Shown here: positions 36,600-45,819 of the stretch, one piece after another
How the letters are laid out: every line of letters begins with the position of its first letter
Position numbering within the stretch: the first letter of the stretch is position 1
Assembly: GCF_001693385.1 (NCBI RefSeq)
Contig: NZ_CP016428.1
Coordinates: forward strand, 7,361,001-7,425,000
Direction of reading: 5' to 3'
Length of the DNA stretch: 64,000 bases
DNA from: Bradyrhizobium icense
Lineage (GTDB): Bacteria > Pseudomonadota > Alphaproteobacteria > Rhizobiales > Xanthobacteraceae
The notes under the pieces: model-generated
What the model was told of the DNA's origin: nothing
The model's database searches: none
What the model saw: the letters and a program-made list of their open reading frames with translations, nothing else
Translations under genes and position numbers: made by a program

Positions 36600-37442
36600 T
36601 TAATGCGACATCAGTACCGGAACGGTCATCGTGTCGAGAATGCCGCGCGTCACGCCCCCGAGGACGAACTCGCGCAGCCGCGAATGGCCGTAGCCGCCCA
36701 TTACGATAAGGTCGGCTGATAGATCTGCCGCGTGCGACAGGATTACGTTGGTGACATCGGTCCCATCGGCGATGAGCGCTTTGGCGCTACAGTTCAGGCC
36801 GTGGCGCGCCAAGTGTCTGCCAACGGCCGCCAGGGATTCTTCGGCCTCCCGACGGCCATTACCTACGTTGATCACCTCGATCGACTTCGCGCGCTCCAAG
36901 AACGGCATGGAATCCGCGAGCGCCCGCGCGGCGGTGCGGCTTCCGTCCCAGCAGACGAGAATGCAGCCGAGCTTGATGCCGTCCTTTTGGATACTGGGTA
37001 CGACGACGATAGGCCGTCCGGATTCAAACATCGCTGCTTCAGCGGCAACGTCTGTGGACGTCACCGCTTCGGGCTGGGTCTGCGCAACGATTGCAAGATC
37101 GAACGTCCGCGCAATGTGGCCAAAAATCCTTGGGGTCCCTCCAATGCTGGCCTCGACCATCTGCGCCTCGGCGGGAAGATGAGCCTGCGCCGCGGCCTGT
37201 TTGAATCTTTCGATGGCCCCGTTTGCCGCCCTGGCGCTCTCTTCGCGCAGCGACTCGATTACATCGGCCGGAACCGCCTCCATGCCGCCGGCCACAATCG
37301 CTGGGGAGTGACACATTGCGATCCCTGCAATCTGGGCGTCGAACATCCTGGCGACGGATATCGCGTATGCTGTTGTCGGATCGCGAGAGTTACCGGTCGC
37401 CAAATTGACGACAATATCCTTAATCACGGCCAGCCTCCTCAT
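36600..37442 (-). CDS. Universal stress protein (tandem UspA domains)
   Basis: A 280-residue protein with two UspA folds. ATG 37442 is preceded by AAGGGG about nine bases away; a TTG start 24 bases upstream is possible. The second domain ends in the ATP-binding motif GGYGHSRLREFVLGG (G-2x-G-9x-G) and VTRGILDTMTVPVLMSH; the first half has IKDIVVNLATGNSRD. Such proteins are stress-induced and bind nucleotide. It is followed on the same strand by two small basic proteins likely to belong to the same stress response, although gaps of about 200 bases imply separate promoters. Confidence 0.9.
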   Translation of the reverse strand: MRRLAVIKDIVVNLATGNSRDPTTAYAISVARMFDAQIAGIAMCHSPAIVAGGMEAVPADVIESLREESARAANGAIERFKQAAAQAHLPAEAQMVEASIGGTPRIFGHIARTFDLAIVAQTQPEAVTSTDVAAEAAMFESGRPIVVVPSIQKDGIKLGCILVCWDGSRTAARALADSMPFLERAKSIEVINVGNGRREAEESLAAVGRHLARHGLNCSAKALIADGTDVTNVILSHAADLSADLIVMGGYGHSRLREFVLGGVTRGILDTMTVPVLMSH

Positions 37443-37639
37443 GATGGGCCGCCCCTTGTGGGGCAAAGGGCTTGCGAGTTCGTTCGCGTAGAACGGCCGC
37501 TCAAAATGAAGAACTCCGGGCGATCCGCATTAGTTCCGAGCGCAAAGGTGCCGCCGAGAGCAGGACACGTCCGATGTCCTGCGGCGCATTCCGTGATCGC
37601 GAAAACCCGGGAGTTGCGGAGACGCGATCATCCGCTGTG

Positions 37640-37888
37640 TCACAGCCGCTGCTTGGGCGAGATTGCCGGCTGCGGCGAGAGCCGGCCGCCTTGCGCCTCA
37701 TCGCGCATCGACCGCAAATAGTGCTCGGCGTGCTGAAGATGATTTTCCGCTGCGATCAGATCCCCCCTCAGCGCTTCGGCGCGAGCCAACTCCAAGTGGC
37801 GCTCGTAATTCCTTTGCGCATTCTGAGACTGCCTCGGGAGGCGGGTCCCGACGACTTTGCTTTTCCGTGACCGTGTTCTTCTCGCCAT
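37640..37888 (-). CDS. DUF4167-type small protein
   Basis: An 82-residue basic protein. The stretch NAQRNYERHLELARAEALR plus NHLQHAEHYLRSMRDEA is the core helical repeat of DUF4167 proteins, usually found as the N-terminal domain of longer (200-300 residue) rhizobial proteins; here only the core with an Arg-rich leader remains. The start ATG 37888 has only a weak ribosome site. Function unknown; full-length members have RNA-binding-like, Arg/Gly-rich tails. Same strand as the neighbouring DUF6496 gene, whose stop is 35 bases upstream, so the two may be co-transcribed. Confidence 0.72.
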   Translation of the reverse strand: MARRTRSRKSKVVGTRLPRQSQNAQRNYERHLELARAEALRGDLIAAENHLQHAEHYLRSMRDEAQGGRLSPQPAISPKQRL

Positions 37889-37923
37889 TGTGGTAGCTGC
37901 AAAATTGATCTTCGGCGCAAAGG

Positions 37924-38427
37924 CTATCGGCGACGACGCGCTCTGGTCCGGGCTGCCTTTTTGGCTGCCGCAGAGCGCTGCGCTTGGCCTTTGGTCTTTG
38001 CGGCCTTGCGAGCCGCCGCCGAGCGGGCCGAGGCGGAGCGACGCGAGGCGGCGCTTCGTGCTTGTTTCGACAGTGCTGCACGCGATGCCGTGCCGCGTGG
38101 TTCACGCTTGAGGGCCTGCGATACAGCACGTGAAACGCGCGGCCGGCGTCGGGTCTTTCGCTTGCCCTGGCCCGCCTCATAGGCGTATTCGGCACTTTTG
38201 CGGGTCCTTGCCTTCGCCTTGCCTTTGGCTGGCGGACGAAGCGGAACGCCCGCACGCCTTGCCTTGGACAGGCCGATTGCAATCGCCTGCTGCGGCGATC
38301 TCGCCCCATGTTGGCCGCGGCGGACTTTGCGAATCTCCTCATGCACAAACTCGCCCGCCTGGGTGGTTGGCGATTTGCCCGCGCGTTTGTCCCGCCTGGC
38401 CTTCTGCACTGTTCTTCGCTCTGGCAT
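37924..38427 (-). CDS. DUF6496 protein with histone H1-like basic tail
   Basis: A 167-residue very basic protein starting at ATG 38427 with GGAG six bases upstream; the frame is open further upstream but that part looks unrelated. Residues 1-65 (MPERRTVQKARRDKRAG, GEFVHEEIRKVRRGQHGARS, AIAIGLSKARRAGVPL) match DUF6496. The rest is a low-complexity Ala/Lys/Arg/Ser tail resembling eukaryotic histone H1 and bacterial Hc1-type proteins (SAAARKAAKTKG, AAKKAARTRARRRR). DNA compaction or stress protection is a fair inference; no function is established here. A candidate EcfG-type promoter lies 70 bases upstream. Confidence 0.82.
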   Translation of the reverse strand: MPERRTVQKARRDKRAGKSPTTQAGEFVHEEIRKVRRGQHGARSPQQAIAIGLSKARRAGVPLRPPAKGKAKARTRKSAEYAYEAGQGKRKTRRRPRVSRAVSQALKREPRGTASRAALSKQARSAASRRSASARSAAARKAAKTKGQAQRSAAAKKAARTRARRRR

Positions 38428-38496
38428 GATCGTCTCCAACTGGTGACGCCTCGCCCCGCGAAACGGCTTCGCTAGTCGCCGTTCTCTCAAGACACT

Positions 38497-38522
38497 AACG
38501 TCCGACCACGGGAAATGGTCCC
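38497..38522 (-). promoter_or_regulatory. Candidate EcfG-type general stress promoter upstream of DUF6496 gene
   Basis: On the minus strand GGGAC (38522-38518), a 17-base spacer and CGTT (38500-38497) resemble the alphaproteobacterial general-stress consensus GGAAC-N16/17-CGTT with one mismatch. The site is 70 bases before the start codon. A stress-induced basic DNA-binding-like protein fits such control, but one mismatch in -35 makes this tentative. Confidence 0.35.
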
Positions 38523-38988
38523 GCAGGCGCGAAGCTCTGACCGAAGCGCTCAATGGGTCGAAAGCGACAAAAGCTGTGCGAAGCCTGATCGAACGCATCG
38601 TTCTGCGCTCTGGGCTCACGCGGGAAACGTTCTCCTTCAGTTCCATCGCGGGAACATTCACCGCTAAACGTCGGGCTTCGCGGCGGGGATCGGCGCGCTG
38701 CGCTACTGCACCGGACTTGATCCGCTCGAAGCTCGGCATCAAGCGGCATCTACCACAGATCGTCTGGCGAGTTGCGACGAGCCGGCATTCAAGAAATCCG
38801 AACCACCGCGAGCACTCCTGGCGCAGCGCTATGCTCAAGTTGTCGCCGAGGCTTGGCGTCCGCTGAGGGCTGGGATCGCCGGTGCGTATCCCGCCGACGT
38901 TGTGACTGCGTGTTCAGCATACGCTTAGCGAGAATCGTCGTCGTCTTTGGTCGATAAAAATACAACATCCAACAAAAACGAACGCTGC

Positions 38989-39003
38989 TTTGAAGGCTTC
39001 TAA
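38989..39003. promoter_or_regulatory. Candidate iron-control element (Irr box-like inverted repeat)
   Basis: TTTGAA-GGC-TTCTAA is an imperfect inverted repeat 72 bases before the TonB receptor start. It resembles the Irr-binding iron control element of Bradyrhizobium (TTTAGAA-type half sites facing TTCTAAA, recalled from memory) with one altered base. An AT-rich -10-like TAAAAAT lies just upstream at 38955-38961. Position and target gene make iron control plausible. Confidence 0.35.
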
Positions 39004-39075
39004 TGCCCGAGACATGTCTGCTTGCCAAACGATCCAGTAAGAGGCCACCACGATGACGATCAAATCGGGGTGAGG

Positions 39076-41361
39076 ATGAATCTTTCGACGAAGAAGCTCT
39101 ACTGTGCCGTTTGTTGTGGCACAGCGAGTTACCTGGCACTGTCCTTTCAATTGGTAGAAGAAGTTCACGCAAGAGAACCAGTCTCCTTACCTGCCGTCAC
39201 GATTGACTCACCAAAACGTCAAGCCGTACGACGTCTACAGACTCAGCAGAGCGCAAGGAGCGCGCGCGTCGTTGCTCCACGCATTGCGGCTCCAGCGAGA
39301 CAGCTCGAGGCTGTCCCATATCTCACGCCTTCGACCGGCACCATTGGTCAGCCGCCGGCTCCCTATGCGGGCGGCCAGGTCGGGACCACTACACGCGTCG
39401 GCATGTTAGGCAATCGCAATGTCTTCGATACGCCGTTCAACACGACGGGCTACACGGACAAGCTGATCCGCGACCAGCAGGCCAACACCATCACCGACGT
39501 CACCGACAACGATCCCTCGGTGCGCACGAACTCACCACGCTTCAGCGGACTCGACGGATTTCTGATCCGCGGCTTCCCGGTCTTCGCGAGCGACATCGCG
39601 TTCGACGGCCTCTACGGCATCACCGATACGCGCCGGCCTGCCCTTGAACCCATCGAGCGCGTGGAGATCCTCAAGGGACCAAGCGCCCTGCTGTATGGGA
39701 TTTCACCATTCGGAAATATCGGCGGCACCATCAACCTCATCCCGAAGCGCGCCACCGACGATCCGATCACGCGATGGACTACCGGTTTCGTGTCCAACGG
39801 AAATGTTGGCACGGCGATCGATTTCGGCCGGCGCTTTGGCGCCGACAAAGAATGGGGCGTTCGCGTCAATGGCGCCTATCGCGATGGCCGGACGCCGATC
39901 GACTTCCAGACCGATGGGTTCGGTGTCGGCGCGGTTGCTCTCGACTATCGCGGCGAACGGTTCCGAGCCACGGTCGATGTCGGTTACCAGCAGCAGGACC
40001 ACAACGCACCCACACGCGTCCGGCAAGTGGCCCCGAACTTTCCCATCCCGGCTTCGCCCTCGCTGACGATCAACCAGCAGCAGCCCTGGGAATATTATAA
40101 TTCCAACCATCGATACGCTGCGGCCCGCGCCGAATATGACCTCAACGATTTCTGGACGCTGTATGGAGCCTACGGCCGCAGCCGATCCAAGGAGGTCTTC
40201 TTCGGCGGAACTCTGCGCATCACGAACGCACTGGGCGCGTTCACGTCACAGCCGGCCCTCACCGTACAAGATGCCGATCGCGAGACTGGAGAGATCGGGC
40301 TACGCGGCCGTTTCACCACCGGAGCGGTGAAACATTCTACCGTGCTTGCGGCAACCGGGCTGTGGCAGGACAGCGGAACTGCCACGACCAATGTCGGACC
40401 GTCGATCACGTCGAACCTTTACAACCCGGTTTACGTGACTCCGCGTAGCGCGGCGGGTCTGTCGCACAACGCGCCACTTTCATCGCGGCGGACCAATCAA
40501 AGCGTCGCGATCGCAGATACGATGTCGATCCTCGATGATCGCGTGCTGCTGACACTGGGCGGGCGCTGGCAGGGGATCGACGTCGCCAACTTCAACACGA
40601 CCACGGGCGCCGTGACCACACGCCCGCAGAACGAGGCGATCACCCCTGCCGTGGCTCTCGTGGTGAAGCCAATCAACAACCTGTCGCTCTACGGCAACTA
40701 CATCGAAGGCCTGACGTCGGGTGGAACGGCGCCGCCTATTGCCACTAACAAATTTGAAGTCTTTCCTGCGATCGTGACCAAGCAGATCGAGGTCGGCGCC
40801 AAGTACGACTTCGGGACCTTGGGCGTTACCGTGGCGGCGTTTGAGATCACGCAGCCCAATGGCATCACCGATCCGGCGACCAACATCTTCTCGGTCGACG
40901 GCGAGAATCGCAATCGCGGATTGGAGTTCAACACCTTCGGCGAGGTCGCCCCGGGGATGCGCCTGCTTGGTGGCGTGGCATTCTACGATGGCGTGCAGAC
41001 CAAGACCGCCGGAGGCCGCTACGACGGCAAAACCGCGGTCGGGGTGCCCGATATTCAATTCAACCTCTATGGCGAGTACGATCTGCCCTTCTGGCGGACG
41101 TCGGGAGTGGCGACCCTGACCGCGCGGGTCATTTATACCTCGCCGCAATATTACGATCAGGCGAATACGCAGCAGATCCCGGACTGGGTCCGGACCGACA
41201 TCGGAGCGCGCTACGTCACCAAAATTGACGGCAGGCCGCTGACGTTGCGGGCGGCGGTCGAAAACGTCTTCGGTCTGGACTACTGGGCGACGACGGGACG
41301 CGGCTTCCTGACTCCGGGCACACCGCGCACCTACCGGCTCTCGGCGAGCATCGACTTTTGA
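39076..41361 (+). CDS. TonB-dependent siderophore receptor
   Basis: A 761-residue outer-membrane receptor. ATG 39076 gives a signal peptide (KKLYCAVCCGTASYLALSF, cleaved near VHA-R). The plug domain holds NVFDTPFNTTGYTDKLIRD, NDPSVRTNS, LDGFLIRGFP and ERVEILKGPSALLYGI, the signature of FhuA/FecA-like siderophore receptors. The barrel follows, ending in YRLSASIDF with terminal Phe. A Pro-rich linker (60-110) precedes the plug. The TonB box is probably VSLPAVTID near 34. It is followed 22 bases later by a PepSY membrane protein, a pair often seen in iron uptake, and has a candidate Irr-type site upstream. Confidence 0.93.
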   Translation: MNLSTKKLYCAVCCGTASYLALSFQLVEEVHAREPVSLPAVTIDSPKRQAVRRLQTQQSARSARVVAPRIAAPARQLEAVPYLTPSTGTIGQPPAPYAGGQVGTTTRVGMLGNRNVFDTPFNTTGYTDKLIRDQQANTITDVTDNDPSVRTNSPRFSGLDGFLIRGFPVFASDIAFDGLYGITDTRRPALEPIERVEILKGPSALLYGISPFGNIGGTINLIPKRATDDPITRWTTGFVSNGNVGTAIDFGRRFGADKEWGVRVNGAYRDGRTPIDFQTDGFGVGAVALDYRGERFRATVDVGYQQQDHNAPTRVRQVAPNFPIPASPSLTINQQQPWEYYNSNHRYAAARAEYDLNDFWTLYGAYGRSRSKEVFFGGTLRITNALGAFTSQPALTVQDADRETGEIGLRGRFTTGAVKHSTVLAATGLWQDSGTATTNVGPSITSNLYNPVYVTPRSAAGLSHNAPLSSRRTNQSVAIADTMSILDDRVLLTLGGRWQGIDVANFNTTTGAVTTRPQNEAITPAVALVVKPINNLSLYGNYIEGLTSGGTAPPIATNKFEVFPAIVTKQIEVGAKYDFGTLGVTVAAFEITQPNGITDPATNIFSVDGENRNRGLEFNTFGEVAPGMRLLGGVAFYDGVQTKTAGGRYDGKTAVGVPDIQFNLYGEYDLPFWRTSGVATLTARVIYTSPQYYDQANTQQIPDWVRTDIGARYVTKIDGRPLTLRAAVENVFGLDYWATTGRGFLTPGTPRTYRLSASIDF

Positions 41362-41383
41362 GGCGCCGTGAGACAGTGACATT

Positions 41384-42568
41384 GTGAACGACCTTTCAGG
41401 AGCCAAAGCAGCAGCTGCCTGGGTGCCCATGAAGGCGCCTAGGCTGCGCGTTGCGCTCGTCTGGCTCCACCGATGGGTTGGCCTCAGCCTCGGTGTCCTC
41501 CTCGTGGTGATCGGGCTTACGGGCAGCTTCATCGTGTTTTATCGCGAGATCGATGCGGCATTGAATCCGAGCCTGTACACGCCGGCCGGACCTGAACAAC
41601 GTCTCGAGGTTGCCGAGGTCATGCGGATTGCAGCCACGGTGGATCCGGCGCCGATCCGATCCGTGATCGCGCCTGACCGGACCTGGCCCGTCTGGGTCGT
41701 GATGCACTCCCACCCGACGGAGAAAGGTCGGTATCCGAGTCTCTGGACCACCATGATCGATCCTTCGAATGGGAAGGTGCTGGGCCGGCGCGACTACACA
41801 AACTGCTTCGCATTCACCGTCTATCGCGTGCACTACAATCTGCTGCTCTATGACTGGTGGGGCCACGAGCTTGTCGGAGTGATCGGCTTCCTGCTGCTCG
41901 GGATGGCTTTCTCGGGCCTGTATCTGTGGTGGCCGAAGCGAGGCAGGTTCTGGCGCTCGGTCTCGATCCGCAGGCACGTGTCCCCGCAACGCCTTATGCT
42001 CGATCTGCACAACACGGCAGGCTTCTGGAGCCTAGCGTTGCTTGCTCTGATCTCTGTTACGGGTATCGGTATCGTGTTTCCCGGTGTCATCCGCCCGGTA
42101 GTCGGCCTGGTCTCGACGGCCACTCCTTATCCGTCGCCGACCATCAAGCCTGCACCGCCAGACGGAGCCGCACGATTGTCCGCTGATGCGATCGTTTTAG
42201 CGGCGCGCGCCGCCAAGCCCGGCTACGACATCGCCCAATTGAATCCGCCGAGCGAGGCCCGCAACACATGGCGTGTCCTGTTGCGGTCGCCGGGCTCCGA
42301 TCCAGCCCTTCGCACCCGCGGTGCCATCTGGCTTGATCCCTGGACGGGTGCACTCGCGCACGACCGCACGGCCGATTCCATGTCGCTGGGCGACCGCTAT
42401 ATGACCGAACAGCTCTGGCTCCATAACGGATCAAGCTTCGGCTTGCTCGGCCGTCTTCTTGTCTTTGCTTCCGGCTTCGTGCCGCTCATTCTCTTCGTCA
42501 CAAGCTTTCAGGTTTGGCGATCCAGAAGGAGGCACAGAGCAAAAAGGAGCGACGCGCGAAGCTCATGA
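41384..42568 (+). CDS. PepSY-associated TM protein, iron-uptake type
   Basis: A 394-residue membrane protein starting at GTG 41384, 22 bases after the receptor gene. It has four TM helices: about 22-45 (LHRWVGLSLGVLLVVIGLTGSF), 155-175 (ELVGVIGFLLLGMAFSGLYL), 205-230 and 355-380, with PepSY domains in the periplasmic loops. W-L-H-R-W-x-G at the first helix and LHNTAGFWSLALLALISVTG at the third are conserved in proteins linked to siderophore receptors and proposed to act as ferric reductases (FhuF/FsrB-like role); heme-binding His are visible at the helix ends. Probable function: reducing or releasing iron from imported ferri-siderophore. Confidence 0.87.
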   Translation: MNDLSGAKAAAAWVPMKAPRLRVALVWLHRWVGLSLGVLLVVIGLTGSFIVFYREIDAALNPSLYTPAGPEQRLEVAEVMRIAATVDPAPIRSVIAPDRTWPVWVVMHSHPTEKGRYPSLWTTMIDPSNGKVLGRRDYTNCFAFTVYRVHYNLLLYDWWGHELVGVIGFLLLGMAFSGLYLWWPKRGRFWRSVSIRRHVSPQRLMLDLHNTAGFWSLALLALISVTGIGIVFPGVIRPVVGLVSTATPYPSPTIKPAPPDGAARLSADAIVLAARAAKPGYDIAQLNPPSEARNTWRVLLRSPGSDPALRTRGAIWLDPWTGALAHDRTADSMSLGDRYMTEQLWLHNGSSFGLLGRLLVFASGFVPLILFVTSFQVWRSRRRHRAKRSDARSS

Positions 42569-42640
42569 GTATGCCCTCGTTCAATGAAGCAAATGAGCTC
42601 CGAACGGGTGCGAGAGCACCGACGCCACTCTTCCAAAACG

Positions 42641-42671
42641 AACGCCGCCAAGTCATTGACCTGGCGGCGTT
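42641..42671 (-). terminator. Hairpin terminator between PepSY gene and tRNA-fMet
   Basis: AACGCCGCCA (42641-42650) pairs with TGGCGGCGTT (42662-42671), a 10-bp stem around an 11-base loop. On the minus strand it lies immediately 3' of tRNA-fMet and is followed by CGTTTTGG, a short T-run, so it should end tRNA transcription. It could also stop plus-strand readthrough from the PepSY gene. Confidence 0.7.
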
Positions 42672-42674
42672 ATC

Positions 42675-42751
<77 letters not shown>

Positions 42752-43081
42752 TTAAACCGTTGCACTGCCTTCGAAAACCGGACCCGACACGAACCGGGCC
42801 AACGCGTGTTCGGCGCCGATCGATTCCCGTCCGGAGGCTTCCTGAGAAGGCGACCCGGGCAAGGCCATCGGGTGCGAGGGCTATGTATCAACGTCGCCCT
42901 GCTTTGGAAAGGGGCAAGAGGGAGCTTTTGCAGATTTTATGACAGCAAAAACGAGGGGTTGGCGCGCCAAAACCGGCGTCAAAACGGCCCTCTGGAACCG
43001 CTCTTGCCATAAAAGCCGCAAAAGCGGAGTTTTGCGCCCAAGGCGCGGCCCATCAGGTCGCCAGAACAAAAATCCGGGGGG
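42752..43081. other. Intergenic region upstream of tRNA-fMet and GMC oxidoreductase
   Basis: A 330-base divergent gap holding the tRNA promoter (minus) and the GMC oxidoreductase promoter (plus). Short frames overlap it without ribosome sites. A GGTTTAAC sequence directly before the tRNA 5' end on the minus strand may be part of its promoter, but I cannot assign boxes with confidence. Confidence 0.4.
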
Positions 43082-44695
43082 ATGGGCGTGACCGATATCT
43101 TCGATTTTGTGGTGGTGGGTGGCGGCTCCGGCGGCTGCACGGTGGCCGGACGGCTGTCGGATGATCCGAAGACGTCGGTAGCGCTGCTCGATGCCGGCGG
43201 CCGGAACGACAATTGGGTGGTCACGACGCCGTTCGCACTCGTGCTGATGGTCGCCGGCAACGTCAACAACTGGGCATTCAACACCGTGCCGCAGAAGGGC
43301 CTCAACGGCCGCATCGGCTATCAACCGCGCGGCAAGGGGCTCGGCGGCTCGTCCGCGATCAACGCGATGGTCTATATCCGCGGCCATCGCGCCGACTACG
43401 ATCAATGGGCCTCACTCGGCAATGCCGGCTGGTCGTTCGCCGACGTACTGCCCTACTTCAAGCGCGCCGAAGACAATGCCGATTTCGACGGCGAGTATCA
43501 CGGCAAGAGCGGTCCCCTCGCGGTCAACAAGTCGCGCACCGGCAATCCGGTGCAGCAGATTTTCCTGCAGGCGGCGCAGGAGGCGCAGTTTCGCCTGCGC
43601 GAGGATTTCAACGCCGACGGGCACGAGGGCCTCGGCATCTATCAACTGACGCAGAAAAACGGCGAGCGCTGCAGCGCCGCGCGCGCTTATATCCACCCGC
43701 ATATGGGAAGCCGCGCCAACCTGCGCGTCGAGACCCACGCCCACGCCACCCGCATCCTGTTCGAGGGCAAGCGCGCGGTCGGCGTCGAATACCGGCAGGG
43801 CAAGGAGCTGACGCAAATCCGCGCCCGGCGCGAAGTGATCCTCTCGGCCGGCGCGTTCCAGACCCCGCATCTGCTGATGCTGTCGGGCATCGGCGACAGT
43901 GCCGAGCTTGCAAAGCACGGCATCGCCACCGTGCATCATTCGCCCGGCGTCGGCCAGAACCTGCAGGATCACCCGGATTTCGTGTTCGGCTACATGTCCG
44001 ATAATCCACACTTCAACGGCGTCTCACTCAAGGCGCTGCCGCGGCTGTTGCGGGCGATCCGCCAGTATCGCCGCGAGCGCACCGGGCCGATGACGACCAA
44101 TTTCGCTGAATGCGGCGGCTTCCTGAAAACCCGGCCCGATCTCGACATCCCCGACATCCAGCTCCATTTCGGCATGGCACTGGCCGACGATCACGGCCGG
44201 AAGCGCCATCGCGACACCGGCTTCTCCTGTCACGTCTGCCTGCTGCGGCCGAAGAGCCGCGGCAGCGTTTCGCTACTCGGTGCCGATCCATTTGCGCCGC
44301 CGCTGATCGACCCGAATTTCTTTGGCGAAGCGGCCGACCTGGAAACCATGGTCGCCGGCTTCAAGACCACGCGGCGGCTGATGGAGACGCCGGCGCTGCG
44401 AGCGTTGCAGAAGAAGGAGATGTTCACGGAAGGCGTGCGGACCGACGACGACATCCGCAACCTGTTGCGCGCCCGGGTCGACACCGTCTATCACCCGGTC
44501 GGCACCGCCAAGATGGGCGTCAACGATCCCATGGCCGTGGTCGATCCGAAGCTGAAAGTGTACGGCCTCGAAGGATTGCGCGTGGTCGATGCCTCGGTCA
44601 TGCCGACGCTGATCGGCGGCAACACCAATGCGCCGACGATCATGATCGGGGAGAAGGCTGCCGACATGATTCGAGCGGAGATGCGGGTAAGTTGA
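43082..44695 (+). CDS. GMC family FAD-dependent alcohol/choline dehydrogenase
   Basis: A 537-residue glucose-methanol-choline oxidoreductase. FAD motif FVVVGGGSGGCTVAGRLSD at 9-27, GKGLGGSSAINAMVYIRGH near 82-100, and the second GMC signature GAFQTPHLLMLSGIG near 255. The catalytic His lies in YHPVGTAKMG near 472 and the partner Asn in GGNTNAPTIMIGEKAADMI. It oxidises an alcohol, giving an aldehyde; substrate unknown (choline, alkanol or polyethylene-glycol type). ATG 43082 and GTG 43088 are both possible starts; the G-run before them is better spaced for GTG. It stands alone, with a palindromic repeat after it. Confidence 0.9.
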   Translation: MGVTDIFDFVVVGGGSGGCTVAGRLSDDPKTSVALLDAGGRNDNWVVTTPFALVLMVAGNVNNWAFNTVPQKGLNGRIGYQPRGKGLGGSSAINAMVYIRGHRADYDQWASLGNAGWSFADVLPYFKRAEDNADFDGEYHGKSGPLAVNKSRTGNPVQQIFLQAAQEAQFRLREDFNADGHEGLGIYQLTQKNGERCSAARAYIHPHMGSRANLRVETHAHATRILFEGKRAVGVEYRQGKELTQIRARREVILSAGAFQTPHLLMLSGIGDSAELAKHGIATVHHSPGVGQNLQDHPDFVFGYMSDNPHFNGVSLKALPRLLRAIRQYRRERTGPMTTNFAECGGFLKTRPDLDIPDIQLHFGMALADDHGRKRHRDTGFSCHVCLLRPKSRGSVSLLGADPFAPPLIDPNFFGEAADLETMVAGFKTTRRLMETPALRALQKKEMFTEGVRTDDDIRNLLRARVDTVYHPVGTAKMGVNDPMAVVDPKLKVYGLEGLRVVDASVMPTLIGGNTNAPTIMIGEKAADMIRAEMRVS

Positions 44696-44718
44696 TTGCC
44701 TCGTCATTGCAGGAAATC

Positions 44719-44841
44719 GTAGGGTGGGCAAAGCTACCGGGTCGCGCAAATGCGCGCCCGATGACAGGCTCCGCATACCCACCTTCGCAGTGATGCGGAT
44801 GGATGGTGGGCACGGCGCTGACGCGCCTTTGCCCACCCTAC
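44719..44841. repeat. Intergenic palindromic repeat, family B, copy 1
   Basis: A 123-base element bounded by perfect 15-base inverted ends: GTAGGGTGGGCAAAG at 44719-44733 and CTTTGCCCACCCTAC at 44827-44841. The interior contains CCCGATGACAGGCTCCGC and GATGGTGGGCACGGCGC, both also found in copy 2 at 48183-48304. It lies between GMC and SDR genes and encodes nothing recognisable. Confidence 0.9.
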
Positions 44842-45036
44842 GTGTCTGCGATGGATTGCCGGGTCAAGCCCGGCATGACCCGAGGGAAATGCACACGCGA
44901 TTTCCGGGATCGCTATATGCATTATCAGCGGGCTCCGCGCTTTATCAGCAGCATCCGACTTGGCTAGAGTGCCCGCATCGGACTACAAGAACATTCGGAC
45001 TACAAGAACATCACCTGACGCAACGGGAGAGAAGAA

Positions 45037-45819
45037 ATGGATCTTGGGATCAAAGGCCGCCGCGCCATCGTCTGCGCATCGAGCAAAGGCTTGGGGCGCG
45101 CCTGCGCCGTGGCGCTGGCGAACGAAGGCGTGCACGTTACGCTCACTGCGCGCGGTGCGGAGGCGCTGAAGAAGACCGCCGACGAAATCCGCAAAGCCAA
45201 TCCTGGCGTCACTGTAACCGAGATTGCCGGCGACATCACGACGCCGGCCGGGCGCGAGGCCGTGCTGAAGGCTTGTCCCGAACCGGACATCCTCATCAAC
45301 AATGCTGGCGGCCCGCCACCCGGCGATTTCCGCAACTGGACCCGCGACGACTGGATCAAGGCGATCGATGCCAACATGCTGACGCCGATCGAACTGATCA
45401 AGGCGACGGTGGACGGCATGATGGCGCGGAAATTCGGCCGCATCGTTAACATCACCTCGGCCGCGGTGAAGGCGCCGATCGACATACTGGGTCTTTCCAA
45501 TGGCGCGCGCGCCGGTCTCACCGGCTTCATTGCCGGGCTGTCGCGCAAGACGGTGATCAGCAACGTCACCATCAATGCGCTGTTGCCAGGACCGTTCGAC
45601 ACCGACCGCCTGCGCGGTGTTGGGAAAGCGGAAGCCGAGAAGCGCGGCATTCCGCCGGATCAAGTATTTGCCGAGCGCGCCAAGCAAAATCCAGCCGGAC
45701 GCTTCGGCGAGCCCGACGAGTTCGGCTACGCCTGCGCCTTCCTGTGCGGCGCCAAGGCCGGCTTCATCACCGGCCAGAACATTTTGCTCGACGGCGGCGC
45801 TTTCCCGGGCACGCTGTGA
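45037..45819 (+). CDS. SDR family oxidoreductase with altered active site
   Basis: A 260-residue short-chain dehydrogenase fold. ATG 45037 follows GGGAGAG. Cofactor motif CASSKGLGRACA at 13-24 and NNAGG at 88-92 are intact, and the catalytic Ser is at 141 (NITSAAVK). However, the usual Tyr-x3-Lys position reads LSNGARAG: Ser or Asn stands for Tyr (154/155) and Arg158 for Lys. The C-terminal G-I-NxxxPG-like INALLPGPFDTDRL is kept. This S-N-G-A-R form recurs, from memory, in a branch of bacterial SDRs, so it is probably a functional subfamily with unknown chemistry. It is coupled to the next gene by a GTGA overlap. Confidence 0.85.
   Translation: MDLGIKGRRAIVCASSKGLGRACAVALANEGVHVTLTARGAEALKKTADEIRKANPGVTVTEIAGDITTPAGREAVLKACPEPDILINNAGGPPPGDFRNWTRDDWIKAIDANMLTPIELIKATVDGMMARKFGRIVNITSAAVKAPIDILGLSNGARAGLTGFIAGLSRKTVISNVTINALLPGPFDTDRLRGVGKAEAEKRGIPPDQVFAERAKQNPAGRFGEPDEFGYACAFLCGAKAGFITGQNILLDGGAFPGTL

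Larger units (their letters stand above)
38428..39075. other. Long divergent intergenic region, DUF6496 / TonB receptor
   Basis: A 648-base gap with no supported gene. Short frames on both strands lack ribosome sites and motifs. It contains the candidate stress promoter near its left end, an AT-rich stretch (38960-38985) and a candidate Irr-type operator near 38989 at its right end. A decayed gene is possible but nothing recognisable is left. Confidence 0.45.
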
